Assembly (NCBI GenBank): GCA_051009015.1
Contig: JBPCWZ010000010.1
Coordinates: forward strand, 1-61,615
DNA from: JAHRAH01 sp051009015
GTDB taxonomy: Bacteria; Pseudomonadota; Gammaproteobacteria; Tethybacterales; Persebacteraceae
Direction of reading: 5' to 3'
DNA length: 61,615 nt
Part shown: positions 1-7,356 of the stretch, in pieces
Layout of the letters: every line of letters starts with the position of its first letter
Numbering within the stretch: the first letter of the stretch is position 1
Made by a program: the position numbers and the translations under genes
Notes under the pieces: model-generated
What the model saw: the letters and a program-made list of their open reading frames with translations, nothing else
What the model was told of the DNA's origin: nothing
Database searches by the model: none

Positions 1-1042
1 AGCCGACTCTGCCGCCCGATATTGGAATATCGGCAAACATAAAGCCGTTTTGCCGCAGGGAAGTAATGCCGGATTCGTATTCGGCAAAGGCGGCGGCATC
101 GTCAAAGACGGAATGCTCAAAGCGCAAACGCCCCCACCAAGTATCAAGGAATTCCCTGCCCTTTGCATGCGATACCATTGCGGCGGCATTCCAATCTTCC
201 TCTTTCCACTGATGGCGAACGCCAAACTGCCGATAGCCATTGCCGTCAAGCCCGCTAACAAAAGCCGCGAAGTTGCCGACATCTACGGCGTTTTCGCTTT
301 GGCAGTTGCCAACCGCATAAAACGGCGCACTTTCACATTCTCCATCATCGCGGCGGTAGTTTTGGTCGGGGAATGCAAGAAAAGCCCCCGTTAGGTTAAC
401 TCCCGCACAATCATATGGAATGTTTCTCTCTCTCCAACACACAGGTCTCAATTGCCTCTCCGCCTTATAAACAGTAACAACCGATAATGTTGCTCTGATT
501 GCGTTAACCGTTTCGCCCAAACAAATAATACGAAAATGTCTTGCCGTCTGGTTTGTACCTGCCACGGATTCCCAATCTGCACGCCCGCAAGTTTGGGTAA
601 AATTCACGATATAAGCAGGCACTTCAAGGGTGTTTATGCTCAACCTTGCCAACGGAAGAAGGAACTCTGGCTCTCGCGGCACAATATGATTACTATTAAC
701 CGCAATGGTGCCCAGATGTCTCCTTCCGCGCTCGTCTATTCTGTCATTGCCGCCCGGCGTTACAAATGACTGCGACGCCAAAACAAGCACAGTTGCCACA
801 GAGCCAATAGTTGCACGGATAACTATGCGGTTGCCCGCATTTTGACCAGTTGTCAGCGTTAGCGTATGTCCGGGAGTTGTGTTTGCAACCACAATATCGG
901 GGCTATAAATCGCCGTGGTCACTACCACCGGGGGATTAACAGTCGCGCTTGCCGAATTGCCGCCGCCGCCGCCGCATGCGCCGAGCATGCCGATGGAAAA
1001 AAGGAGAGCCGCCACCGCGAGGGTGGTTTTGATGTTGAACAT
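1..1042 (-). CDS. Putative outer-membrane lipoprotein, partial (3' end beyond left edge)
   Basis: The frame is open from the ATG at 1042 to the window edge, giving 347 complete codons without a stop. The N-terminus is a classic lipoprotein signal: MFNIK, then a hydrophobic stretch, then the lipobox LGAC at about residues 20-23, followed by five glycines. The cysteine would be lipidated after signal peptidase II cleavage. The start is supported by AAAGGA seven bases upstream. After the tether, residues of the form VNPPVVVTTAIYSPDIVV resemble the inter-domain linkers of the giant protein at the right of the window. This may be convergence or kinship. The body holds about seven further cysteines (in TCGRAD, ICLGE, VCWRE, YDCAG, ECES, NCQ contexts), suggesting disulfides in the periplasm or at the surface. 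I do not recognise a family. The visible C-terminal part is rich in Trp, Phe and charged residues. Transcribed alone, away from aroG. Confidence 0.8.
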   Translation of the reverse strand, partial: MFNIKTTLAVAALLFSIGMLGACGGGGGNSASATVNPPVVVTTAIYSPDIVVANTTPGHTLTLTTGQNAGNRIVIRATIGSVATVLVLASQSFVTPGGNDRIDERGRRHLGTIAVNSNHIVPREPEFLLPLARLSINTLEVPAYIVNFTQTCGRADWESVAGTNQTARHFRIICLGETVNAIRATLSVVTVYKAERQLRPVCWRERNIPYDCAGVNLTGAFLAFPDQNYRRDDGECESAPFYAVGNCQSENAVDVGNFAAFVSGLDGNGYRQFGVRHQWKEEDWNAAAMVSHAKGREFLDTWWGRLRFEHSVFDDAAAFAEYESGITSLRQNGFMFADIPISGGRVG

Positions 1043-1103
1043 TGTGATGTCCTTTGTTGGTTGAGGTCAACAGGAAACCGCATTAAGCGGTTAAGACACG
1101 GGA

Positions 1104-1131
1104 ATGATAACACAAAAACCGGCGATGGCAA
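1104..1131 (-). promoter_or_regulatory. Predicted sigma-70 promoter of the lipoprotein gene
   Basis: On the minus strand TTGCCA (1131-1126) is separated by 16 bases from TATCAT (1109-1104), and a TG one base before the -10 makes it an extended -10. Transcription would start near 1097, giving a leader of about 55 bases before the ATG at 1042. A second extended -10 (TGCTATAAT, 1311-1303) lies further upstream and could give a longer transcript. Confidence 0.5.
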
Positions 1132-1331
1132 CAACTATCCGCCAAAAATCCCGCTTTGTTGTATTTTTATACTATGGCGGCAAAAATGCCGGGTCGCCTC
1201 AACATGTGCCTACACACTTGTATTGCCTATTCCGCCATTGCTGGCGTATTCTATTTGGCAAACAACCCGACTACGGGCTGTGTGAGCAGTTGAGGTTTTG
1301 CGATTATAGCACCCTGCCATTCCCGTCCGTC

Positions 1332-1615
1332 TTCGTCATTCCCGCGAAAGCGGGAATCTCCTTGCTCCCGAAGGGCGCGGCGTTGTTAAATCCCTGGAAG
1401 GGCGACCTGTTCACAGCATGGGGCAAAGCGCGAAAGCGCGCCGCCCCGTGAGTCGGCATTATTAATAATATAGCCCTGTAAGGGCGTCCCCTTCTTTTGC
1501 AGGGCGAAGCCCGGCAAAAATGCCGCCGACATTATCATAACCGCCGCCGTTGTTTTCGGTCGCCCTTTCAGGGCTATGACAAAAGGGAGATTCCCGCTTT
1601 CGCGGGAATGACGAA
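1332..1615. repeat. 284-bp element bounded by inverted 30-bp dRS3-like repeats
   Basis: Bases 1332-1361 and the reverse complement of 1586-1615 are identical over 30 bases. Each contains the palindrome ATTCCC-GCGAAAGC-GGGAAT (1338-1357; 1590-1609), which fits the ATTCCC-N8-GGGAAT form known for Neisseria dRS3 elements. A third palindrome of this form lies at 4311-4330. The inverted pair enclosing about 220 bases looks like a miniature mobile or mosaic element. There is no coding capacity. The right copy lies 36 bases beyond the aroG stop and could also stabilise the end of that transcript. Confidence 0.65.
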
Positions 1616-1650
1616 AGGGGCGGGAATGACGGGTTATTAATGGTTTGCTG

Positions 1651-2730
1651 TTATTCGCGCAATCGCAAAGCGCGCTGGCGGGCGGCGGCGGCATCGGCAA
1701 AAATCGCCAAAACTTCCTCGGTCTTCTCCCATCCGATGCATGCATCGGTAACGCTCTGCCCGTAAGTCAACTCCCGCCCCTGCACGATTTCCTGACACCC
1801 CTCAACAAGATGGCTTTCTATCATCGCGCCCATAATGCGCATGTCGCCGCCGCTTATTTGCGCCGCGATATCCGCCGCTACATCGGGCTGGCGGCGGTAA
1901 TCCTTGCCGCTGTTGGCGTGCGAGCAATCAATCATCACCCGCCCCGGCAGGGCGCATTTGGCGAGGATTTGCGTTGTTTCTTCCACACTTTTGGCATCGT
2001 AGTTTGTGCCGTTTTTGCCGCCGCGCAAGATAATATGGCAGTGCTTGTTGCCGCGCGTTTCCGCTTTGGCGCATTTGCCGTTTTTGTCAACCGCCAAAAA
2101 ATGATGCGGCTGGGAGGCGGAGCGAATGGCATCGGCGGCGATTTGCACACTCCCGCCGGTGCCGTTTTTGAAGCCGACCGGGCAGGACAAGCCGGAAGCC
2201 ATTTCGCGATGCACCTGACTTTCGGCGGTGCGCGCGCCGATGGCGCCCCAGCCGATAAGGTCGGCGACATATTGCGGCGATATGGCATCCAAAAACTCCG
2301 TGCCGCACGACAAGCCCATCCGGTTCAGATCCAGCAATATCCCGCGCGCCAGATGCAAACCTTCGGTAATGGCATAACTGCCGTCAAGATGCGGGTCGTT
2401 GATAAGCCCCTTCCAGCCGATGGTCGTGCGCGGTTTTTCAAAATACACGCGCATGACAACAAGCAGGCGCGAAGAATGCAAGCGCGCCAATTCGGCAAGC
2501 CGCTCGCCGTATTCCAAAACCGCTTTTTTGTCATGCACCGAGCAGGGCCCGGCGATAACAAGAAGCCGGTCGTCTCCGCCGGATATGATTTGTTCCGCCG
2601 CTTTGCGGGCGGCGAAGATATGTTCGGCAACGGCGGAGTCGGCGGGCAACCCGGCGATAAGTTGCGCGGGCGGCGGCATCTCGCGCATTGTCGCGATGCG
2701 AATGTCATCAATGGGCGGTGTTGTCGGCAC
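1651..2730 (-). CDS. aroG: 3-deoxy-7-phosphoheptulonate (DAHP) synthase, type I
   Basis: This enzyme condenses phosphoenolpyruvate with erythrose 4-phosphate, the first step of the shikimate pathway, in the cytoplasm. Family blocks appear in order: GPCSVHD, RVYFEKPRTTIGWKGL, GTEFLDAISPQY, GARTAESQVHREMASG, CPVGFKNGT, CHIILRGG, MIDCSHANS, ESHLVEG and TDACIGWE. These are the substrate- and metal-binding segments of AroF/G/H enzymes. The frame is open to an ATG at 2811, but that start would lie upstream of a TATAAT box (2796-2791), and the extra residues match nothing in the family. I therefore prefer the GTG at 2730, which gives 359 residues, close to the usual 350, and places PPIDDIRI where E. 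coli AroG has its N-terminal NDDLRI. There is no strong Shine-Dalgarno for either start. Which aromatic amino acid inhibits it cannot be read from the sequence. Confidence 0.93.
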   Translation of the reverse strand: MPTTPPIDDIRIATMREMPPPAQLIAGLPADSAVAEHIFAARKAAEQIISGGDDRLLVIAGPCSVHDKKAVLEYGERLAELARLHSSRLLVVMRVYFEKPRTTIGWKGLINDPHLDGSYAITEGLHLARGILLDLNRMGLSCGTEFLDAISPQYVADLIGWGAIGARTAESQVHREMASGLSCPVGFKNGTGGSVQIAADAIRSASQPHHFLAVDKNGKCAKAETRGNKHCHIILRGGKNGTNYDAKSVEETTQILAKCALPGRVMIDCSHANSGKDYRRQPDVAADIAAQISGGDMRIMGAMIESHLVEGCQEIVQGRELTYGQSVTDACIGWEKTEEVLAIFADAAAARQRALRLRE

Positions 2731-2769
2731 GGGCAAAAGCGGGGTTGTGTGGGTAAAAAACGCGCCGCA

Positions 2770-2798
2770 TTGCGCGGCGAATGGGGTATTATTATAAC
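2770..2798. promoter_or_regulatory. Overlapping divergent promoters between aroG and ogt
   Basis: An AT-rich island, TATTATTATAAC (2787-2798), sits in otherwise GC-rich DNA. Read on the minus strand it gives TATAAT (2796-2791) for aroG. Read on the plus strand it gives TATTAT or TATAAC, with a weak TTGCGC (2770-2775) 17 bases upstream of the latter, for ogt-xerD. No convincing -35 is visible for aroG. Confidence 0.4.
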
Positions 2799-2801
2799 GC
2801 A

Positions 2802-3296
2802 ATGGGCGCAAACAACGGCGAATATCAACTGCATTTTCCGGTATCGCAATACGGCGCGCCTTTTTGCTTTGTCGGCGTGGAATGCGACGAGCACGAAATC
2901 ATCCGCATTAACTATCTCCCCGAAAGCATGCGCAAGTTGCCGGCGCAAAACTACCTCGCCAAAGAAACGGCGAAACAACTGCGCGCTTATTTTGCCAAAC
3001 CGCGCAATCATCGTTTTGATTTGCCTTTGCGCCGCGCGCCGACTCCGCATCAGCGCAAAGTGCGCGAAGTGTTGCGGGATGTGCCTTTTGGCGAAATCAT
3101 CGCCTACAAAGAAATCGCCCGGCGCATCAAAAGCAGCGCGCGCGCTGTCGGCGGTGCTTGCAGATGCAATCTTGCCGTGCTTGTCGTCCCGTGTCATCGT
3201 GTTGTCGCGGCGGACGGCATCGGCGGTTTTTGCGGCGGCGAAAACGCGATACCGGCAAAACGATGGCTGTTGAATCACGAAGGCGTCAGTTTATAA
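2802..3296 (+). CDS. ogt: Methylated-DNA--protein-cysteine methyltransferase
   Basis: This protein repairs O6-alkylguanine by irreversible transfer of the alkyl group to its own cysteine. The C-terminal domain carries the helix-turn-helix segment (FGEIIAYKEIARRI, then ARAVGGA) and the active-site motif VPCHRVV, with the acceptor cysteine at about residue 131, followed by GIGGFCGGENAIPAKRWLLNHE. All are typical of the Ogt/AdaC family. Length is 164 residues from the ATG at 2802, which fits the family. An in-frame ATG at 2781 would add seven residues (MGYYYNA) made largely from the promoter-like island, so I prefer 2802. The segment before the active site (GGACRCNLAVLV) departs from the usual GGAN-NP form and carries two extra cysteines. 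It is followed 16 bases later by xerD, probably on the same transcript. Confidence 0.92.
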   Translation: MGANNGEYQLHFPVSQYGAPFCFVGVECDEHEIIRINYLPESMRKLPAQNYLAKETAKQLRAYFAKPRNHRFDLPLRRAPTPHQRKVREVLRDVPFGEIIAYKEIARRIKSSARAVGGACRCNLAVLVVPCHRVVAADGIGGFCGGENAIPAKRWLLNHEGVSL

Positions 3297-3312
3297 AAGG
3301 CGACAATGCGCG

Positions 3313-4212
3313 ATGGATGACGATGAATTGATGCAAAGTTTTCGCCACCGGCTTATGTTTGCCGATGGTTGCGCGCGCGAAACTGTGAGCGGTTATATGT
3401 TTGACTTGCGGGGTTTGCGGAAGTTTGTCGGCGGGCGCGGCGGTGTTTTGGCAAATGCCACCGCGCAGGACATAGCCGATTATCTCGCCCATCTGGGCGA
3501 AAGCGGGCGGGCGTCATCTTCGCTATGCCGCATATTGTCGTCAAGCCGCCGCTTCTATCGCCATTTGATTGAAAGCGGAATGCGAAAAGACGACCCTTGC
3601 GAACATCTGCGACAAGTGCGCCGCCGCCGCCCTTTGCCAAAAACGCCGGGCGAGACGGAAGTCGCCGATATTCTCGCCGCGCCGAATGCCGAAACGCCGT
3701 CCGGTTTGCGCGATGCGGCAATGCTGGAATTGATGTATGCCAGCGGCTTGCGGGTGTCGGAATTGGTCAAGTTGCCGGTTGATGCCGTCCGCATGGACAT
3801 CGGCGCGGCGCACATAGCGGGCAAAGGTGGCAAAGAGCGGATAGTGCCTTTCAATGACGCCGCCGCCGATCTTTGCACAAGATACTTCCAAAGCGCCCGC
3901 CCGCAGTTGATAATGAATGCGGGAAAAGAATCATCGGGCGCTTTTTTTGTCAGCCGATACGGCGCGGCGATGACGCGCCAGTCGTTTTGGCAAATCATCA
4001 AAAAACACGCGGCAAAAGCGGGCATAACCCGCCCCCTTTCGCCGCATGCGCTTCGTCATGCTTTCGCCACGCATCTGGTCAATAACGGCGCGGATTTGCG
4101 GGCGGTGCAACTAATGCTCGGACACGCCAGCATTTCCACAACCCAGATATACGCCCAAATAGCGGCAAAAAGATTAGCAGCCCTCCACGCCAAACACCAC
4201 CCCCGCGGCTAA
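3313..4212 (+). CDS. xerD: Tyrosine recombinase, XerD/XerC type
   Basis: Site-specific recombinase that with its partner resolves chromosome dimers at dif. The 299 residues comprise an N-terminal SAM-like DNA-binding domain (about 1-105) and a catalytic domain. The catalytic set is complete: Arg147 in SGLRVSE, Lys171 in GKGGKER, His245 and Arg248 in HALRHAFATHL, His271 in LGHASISTTQIY and nucleophile Tyr280. The STTQIY ending and close match to the cellular Xer pattern argue for the housekeeping enzyme rather than a phage or integron integrase. XerD is more likely than XerC, but the pair are hard to separate by eye. AAAGG at 3296-3300 is a usable ribosome-binding site. Cotranscribed with ogt. 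Confidence 0.88.
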   Translation: MDDDELMQSFRHRLMFADGCARETVSGYMFDLRGLRKFVGGRGGVLANATAQDIADYLAHLGESGRASSSLCRILSSSRRFYRHLIESGMRKDDPCEHLRQVRRRRPLPKTPGETEVADILAAPNAETPSGLRDAAMLELMYASGLRVSELVKLPVDAVRMDIGAAHIAGKGGKERIVPFNDAAADLCTRYFQSARPQLIMNAGKESSGAFFVSRYGAAMTRQSFWQIIKKHAAKAGITRPLSPHALRHAFATHLVNNGADLRAVQLMLGHASISTTQIYAQIAAKRLAALHAKHHPRG

Positions 4213-4215
4213 CTG

Positions 4216-4225
4216 CCCCCCCCCC
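4216..4225. repeat. C10 homopolymer just after xerD
   Basis: Ten consecutive cytosines begin four bases after the xerD stop codon. It is non-coding, so length change would not alter a protein. Confidence 0.85.
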
Positions 4226-4266
4226 GATTTTCACAAGCGCATTTTTTGCCGCCGCAAAAGAATGAC

Positions 4267-4330
4267 GCCCTTTCGGGGTTTTAATAATGTCGCCGCTATC
4301 GCGGCGATGGATTCCCGCCTGCGCGGGAAT
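4267..4330. terminator. Hairpin cluster between convergent xerD and dnaJ
   Basis: Three hairpins lie in tandem in the convergent gap: a short CCC/GGG stem followed by TTTT (about 4268-4281), a perfect CGCCGC-TATC-GCGGCG stem-loop (4291-4306), and a dRS3-like palindrome ATTCCC-N8-GGGAAT (4311-4330). None is a textbook strong intrinsic terminator, but the position suggests that they end or protect both transcripts. Confidence 0.45.
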
Positions 4331-4350
4331 GACGAGGGGGCGGAATGGGG

Positions 4351-5424
4351 TTATTCGGTGAAGATGTTTTTGGCTTTTTGGAGCCATGATTCGCCTTTGG
4401 GAGTGTGGGTTTTTTGCAAACTTTTGTCAAACTCGCGCAGGAGGGTTTTTTGTTCCTCGCTCAAATTGACCGGCGTCTCCACGATGATGCGGCAGAACAT
4501 GTCGCCCCTGCCGCCGCTTCTTAATCTTGCGATGCCTTCGCCGCGCAAGCGCAACATTCCGCCGCTTTGCGTCTCCGGCGGGATTGTTATCTTTATCTTG
4601 CCGCCGCCGAGTTTGGGAATGTTTATCGCCCCGCCGAGTGCCGCCGTTGTGATGGATACCGGCATTGCAAAATGCAGGTTTTCGCCGTCGCGGCGAAAAA
4701 TCGCATGCGGTTGCACGCGCATTCTCAATAATACTTCGCCTTTTTCCAATCTTAAGCGAATCATCTCGCCGTCATCAACACCGCCGGGTACCGCCGCTTC
4801 TATCTTCCTCGGTGCTTCAATACTGCCGCCGCCGCCGCATTCCCGGCATGGCGATTTGATAATCTGTCCCGCTCCGCGGCATGCGCCGCATGTTTGTTGC
4901 AAAGTGAAAAAACCGCGCGATACCCGCACCTGACCATTGCCGCCGCATGTTGTGCATACCGCCGGCTTTGTGCCGCGTTTTGCTCCGCTGCCGCCGCAAG
5001 AATCGCACGGCGAGGGGAGTGTCATCTTAATGGTTTTTTTGCAACCCAATGCCGCTTCTTCAAAACTGACATGCAAATCAAAAACGCGCTGTGCCGCTTT
5101 TTGCTGACCGCCGCCGCCGAAAAAGTTGCCGAATATGTCGTCAAAAACGCCGGAAAAATCCGGCTGTCCGCCGCCGCCGTGAAAACCGCCGCCGCCGGAG
5201 TGTTCAAATGCCTGATGCCCGAATCGGTCATACGCTTCGCGCTTTTGCGGGTCGGACAAAGTGTCAAATGCCTCGCGCACTTGCTTGAACTTATCCTCGG
5301 CGGCGGGGTTGTCGGGGTTGCGGTCGGGATGATATTTTTGCGTCAGTCGCCGATAGGCGGTCTTTATCTCATCCCTGCCTGCGCCTTTGCTTACGCCAAG
5401 TATGGCGTAATAATCTTCCTTCAT
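4351..5424 (-). CDS. dnaJ: Chaperone protein DnaJ (Hsp40)
   Basis: Co-chaperone that delivers substrates to DnaK and stimulates its ATPase. It has 357 residues with the full type-I layout: a J domain with HPD at 32-34, a Gly/Phe-rich linker (about 75-112), a zinc centre with four CxxCxGxG motifs (CDSCGGSG, CTTCGGNG, CGACRGAG, CRECGGGG), then two beta-rich substrate-binding domains and the dimerisation end. It lies 29 bases after dnaK, in the same direction, so translation is probably coupled. A G-rich run just upstream of the ATG may serve as ribosome-binding site. No defect seen. Confidence 0.97.
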   Translation of the reverse strand: MKEDYYAILGVSKGAGRDEIKTAYRRLTQKYHPDRNPDNPAAEDKFKQVREAFDTLSDPQKREAYDRFGHQAFEHSGGGGFHGGGGQPDFSGVFDDIFGNFFGGGGQQKAAQRVFDLHVSFEEAALGCKKTIKMTLPSPCDSCGGSGAKRGTKPAVCTTCGGNGQVRVSRGFFTLQQTCGACRGAGQIIKSPCRECGGGGSIEAPRKIEAAVPGGVDDGEMIRLRLEKGEVLLRMRVQPHAIFRRDGENLHFAMPVSITTAALGGAINIPKLGGGKIKITIPPETQSGGMLRLRGEGIARLRSGGRGDMFCRIIVETPVNLSEEQKTLLREFDKSLQKTHTPKGESWLQKAKNIFTE

Positions 5425-5453
5425 CGCCGCCCCCGCGGATGGTTGATGCCGCC

Positions 5454-7322
5454 TTATTTTTTGTTGTCATCAACCTCACTAAACTCGGCGTCAACCGTGC
5501 TGTCCTCGCTTTTGCCGCTTTCTTTTTGCTCGGTTTTTTCGGCAAACGCGCGCGCCGCTTCTACCAACGCCTGCGTTTTGCTTTGCATCTCGGCGATGTT
5601 GTCGCCTTCTGCCGCTTGTTCCGCTTCTTGCACTGCCGCTTCTATTTTTTCCTTGTCGGCGACATCCGGGTTTTCGTCCAGTTGCCGCCGCACCGATGCG
5701 ACAATGCTTTCGGTGGTATTGCGGACTTTGGCAAGTTCCACCTGTTTCCTGTCCTCCTCCGCATGCGCTTTTGCGTCCTGTTCCATCTGGCGAATTTCTG
5801 CTTCGCTGACGCCGGAGCCGGATTGGATGGTAATGTTATTCTCCCTGCCGGTTTTTTTGTCGCGCGCCGATACTTGCAAGATGCCGTTGGCGTCTATGTC
5901 AAAGGCGACTTCTATTTCCGGCATGCCACGAGGGGCGGGGGGGATGCCGTCCAGATTAAAGTTGCCCAGCAATTTGTTGCCGGAGGCGACTTCGCGCTCG
6001 CCTTGCAAAACACGCACGGTAACCGCCGGTTGATTGTCGGCGGCGGTGGAAAACACTTTTGCGGTTTTGGTCGGGATGGTGGTGTTTTTTTCTATCAGCC
6101 TTGTCATCACGCCGCCTTCGGTTTCTATGCCGAGCGACAAGGGCGTGACATCAAGCAGTGAAACATCCTTGACATCGCCTAGCAAAATCGCGCCTTGTAT
6201 CGCCGCGCCCATGGCAACCGCTTCGTCCGGATTGATATCGCGGCGAATGTTGGCATTGCCGAAGATTTTCTTGACTTGCTCTTGTACCGCTGGCATACGC
6301 GTCATTCCGCCGACGATAAGCACTTCGTCTATTTTGCCGTCCAGTTTGGCATCTTTAATGGCGGTTTCGCACGGGGCTTTGGTGCGGGCGATGAGTTTTA
6401 CCGTCAAACTTTCCAGTTTGGCGCGCGTGAGCGAAGTGACTAAGTGCTTCGGACCCGTTTGGTCTGCGGTAATGTAGGGGAGGTTGACATCCGTTTGCTC
6501 TGCGGTGGACAACTCTATCTTTGCCTTTTCCGCCGCTTCCCGAAGTCGCTGCAGCGCGCTGGCATCGCTGAGTTTCATTCCCTCCTGCTTTTGGAACTCG
6601 TCCAGCAGATGATTGATGAGCGCCTGGTCAAAATCCTCGCCGCCGAGGTGTGTGTCGCCGTTGGTGGAGAGAACTTCAAATTGCTTATCGCCGTCAACAT
6701 CGGCTATCTCTATGATGGAAATGTCAAAAGTGCCGCCGCCGAGGTCGAACACGGCTATCTTTTTGTCGATGGCGTTTTTGTCCATGCCAAAGGCAAGCGC
6801 CGCCGCTGTCGGCTCGTTGATAATGCGCCGCACTTTCAAACCGGCGATGCGCCCGGCGTCTTTGGTCGCCTGCCGCTGGGGATCGTTGAAGTATGCCGGT
6901 ACGGTAATGACCGCTTCGGTCACTTTCGCGCCAAGGTAATCTTCGGCGGCTTTTTTCATCTTTTGCAACACTTTTGCCGATATTTCCAGCGGCGCCATTT
7001 TTTTGCCATTGACCTGCACCCATGCATCGCCGTTGTCGGCGCGGACAATGTCAAAAGGCGCGGTGGCGCTTATCTTTTTGGTTTCGTCGTCATCGTGCCG
7101 CCGCCCTATCAAACGCTTGATGGCGAAGAGGGTGTTGTGGGGGTTTGTCACGGCTTGGCGTTTTGCCGCCGCGCCGACCAGTGTTTTGTCGTCGGCGAAA
7201 GCGACGACGGACGGAGTCGTGCGCGTGCCTTCGGCGTTTTCTATCACGCGCGCTTTGTCGTTCTCCACGATGCTGACGCAGGAGTTTGTGGTGCCAAGAT
7301 CAATGCCGATGATTTTGCTCAT
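5454..7322 (-). CDS. dnaK: Chaperone protein DnaK (Hsp70)
   Basis: ATP-driven protein-folding chaperone. It has 622 residues. The nucleotide-binding domain begins IGIDLGTTNSC and includes VPAYFNDPQRQATKDAG, the adenosine site INEPTAAALAFG, the DLGGGTFDIS phosphate loop and VLIVGGMTRMP. The linker and beta-sandwich follow from DVTPLSLGIETEGG, with the alpha lid rich in Ala, Glu and Lys. It ends in AEFSEVDDNKK, close to the conserved EEVD-like tail of proteobacterial DnaK. AGAGGA seven bases before the ATG at 7322 is a strong ribosome-binding site. The gene sits 34 bases after grpE, and grpE-dnaK-dnaJ form one operon. Confidence 0.98.
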   Translation of the reverse strand: MSKIIGIDLGTTNSCVSIVENDKARVIENAEGTRTTPSVVAFADDKTLVGAAAKRQAVTNPHNTLFAIKRLIGRRHDDDETKKISATAPFDIVRADNGDAWVQVNGKKMAPLEISAKVLQKMKKAAEDYLGAKVTEAVITVPAYFNDPQRQATKDAGRIAGLKVRRIINEPTAAALAFGMDKNAIDKKIAVFDLGGGTFDISIIEIADVDGDKQFEVLSTNGDTHLGGEDFDQALINHLLDEFQKQEGMKLSDASALQRLREAAEKAKIELSTAEQTDVNLPYITADQTGPKHLVTSLTRAKLESLTVKLIARTKAPCETAIKDAKLDGKIDEVLIVGGMTRMPAVQEQVKKIFGNANIRRDINPDEAVAMGAAIQGAILLGDVKDVSLLDVTPLSLGIETEGGVMTRLIEKNTTIPTKTAKVFSTAADNQPAVTVRVLQGEREVASGNKLLGNFNLDGIPPAPRGMPEIEVAFDIDANGILQVSARDKKTGRENNITIQSGSGVSEAEIRQMEQDAKAHAEEDRKQVELAKVRNTTESIVASVRRQLDENPDVADKEKIEAAVQEAEQAAEGDNIAEMQSKTQALVEAARAFAEKTEQKESGKSEDSTVDAEFSEVDDNKK

Positions 7323-7356
7323 GGTTGTGTTCCTCTTTGGGTGTGTTTTTGGTTGG

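Larger units (their letters stand above)
1043..1650. other. Intergenic region rich in small palindromes
   Basis: There is no credible gene in these 608 bases. It holds the lipoprotein promoter(s). It also holds two copies of the 14-base hairpin CGGCAAAAATGCCG (1178-1191 and 1512-1525), and three copies of the small hairpin CCCTGnAAGGGCG (1392-1404, 1474-1486, and inverted at 1561-1573). Finally it holds two inverted 30-base repeats described separately. The mosaic of short inverted repeats resembles the intergenic repeat mosaics of Neisseria in style, though I cannot assign it to a named family. Confidence 0.6.

Noticed and set aside
1043..1650. CRISPR or tRNA in the repeat-rich gap
   Set aside because: Repeats are few, inverted and unevenly spaced, with no repeat-spacer pattern and no cloverleaf recognised.
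1645..3273. A 542-codon plus-strand frame across aroG and ogt
   Set aside because: It is antisense to aroG, which has every family motif, and out of frame with ogt; it is a GC-driven shadow.
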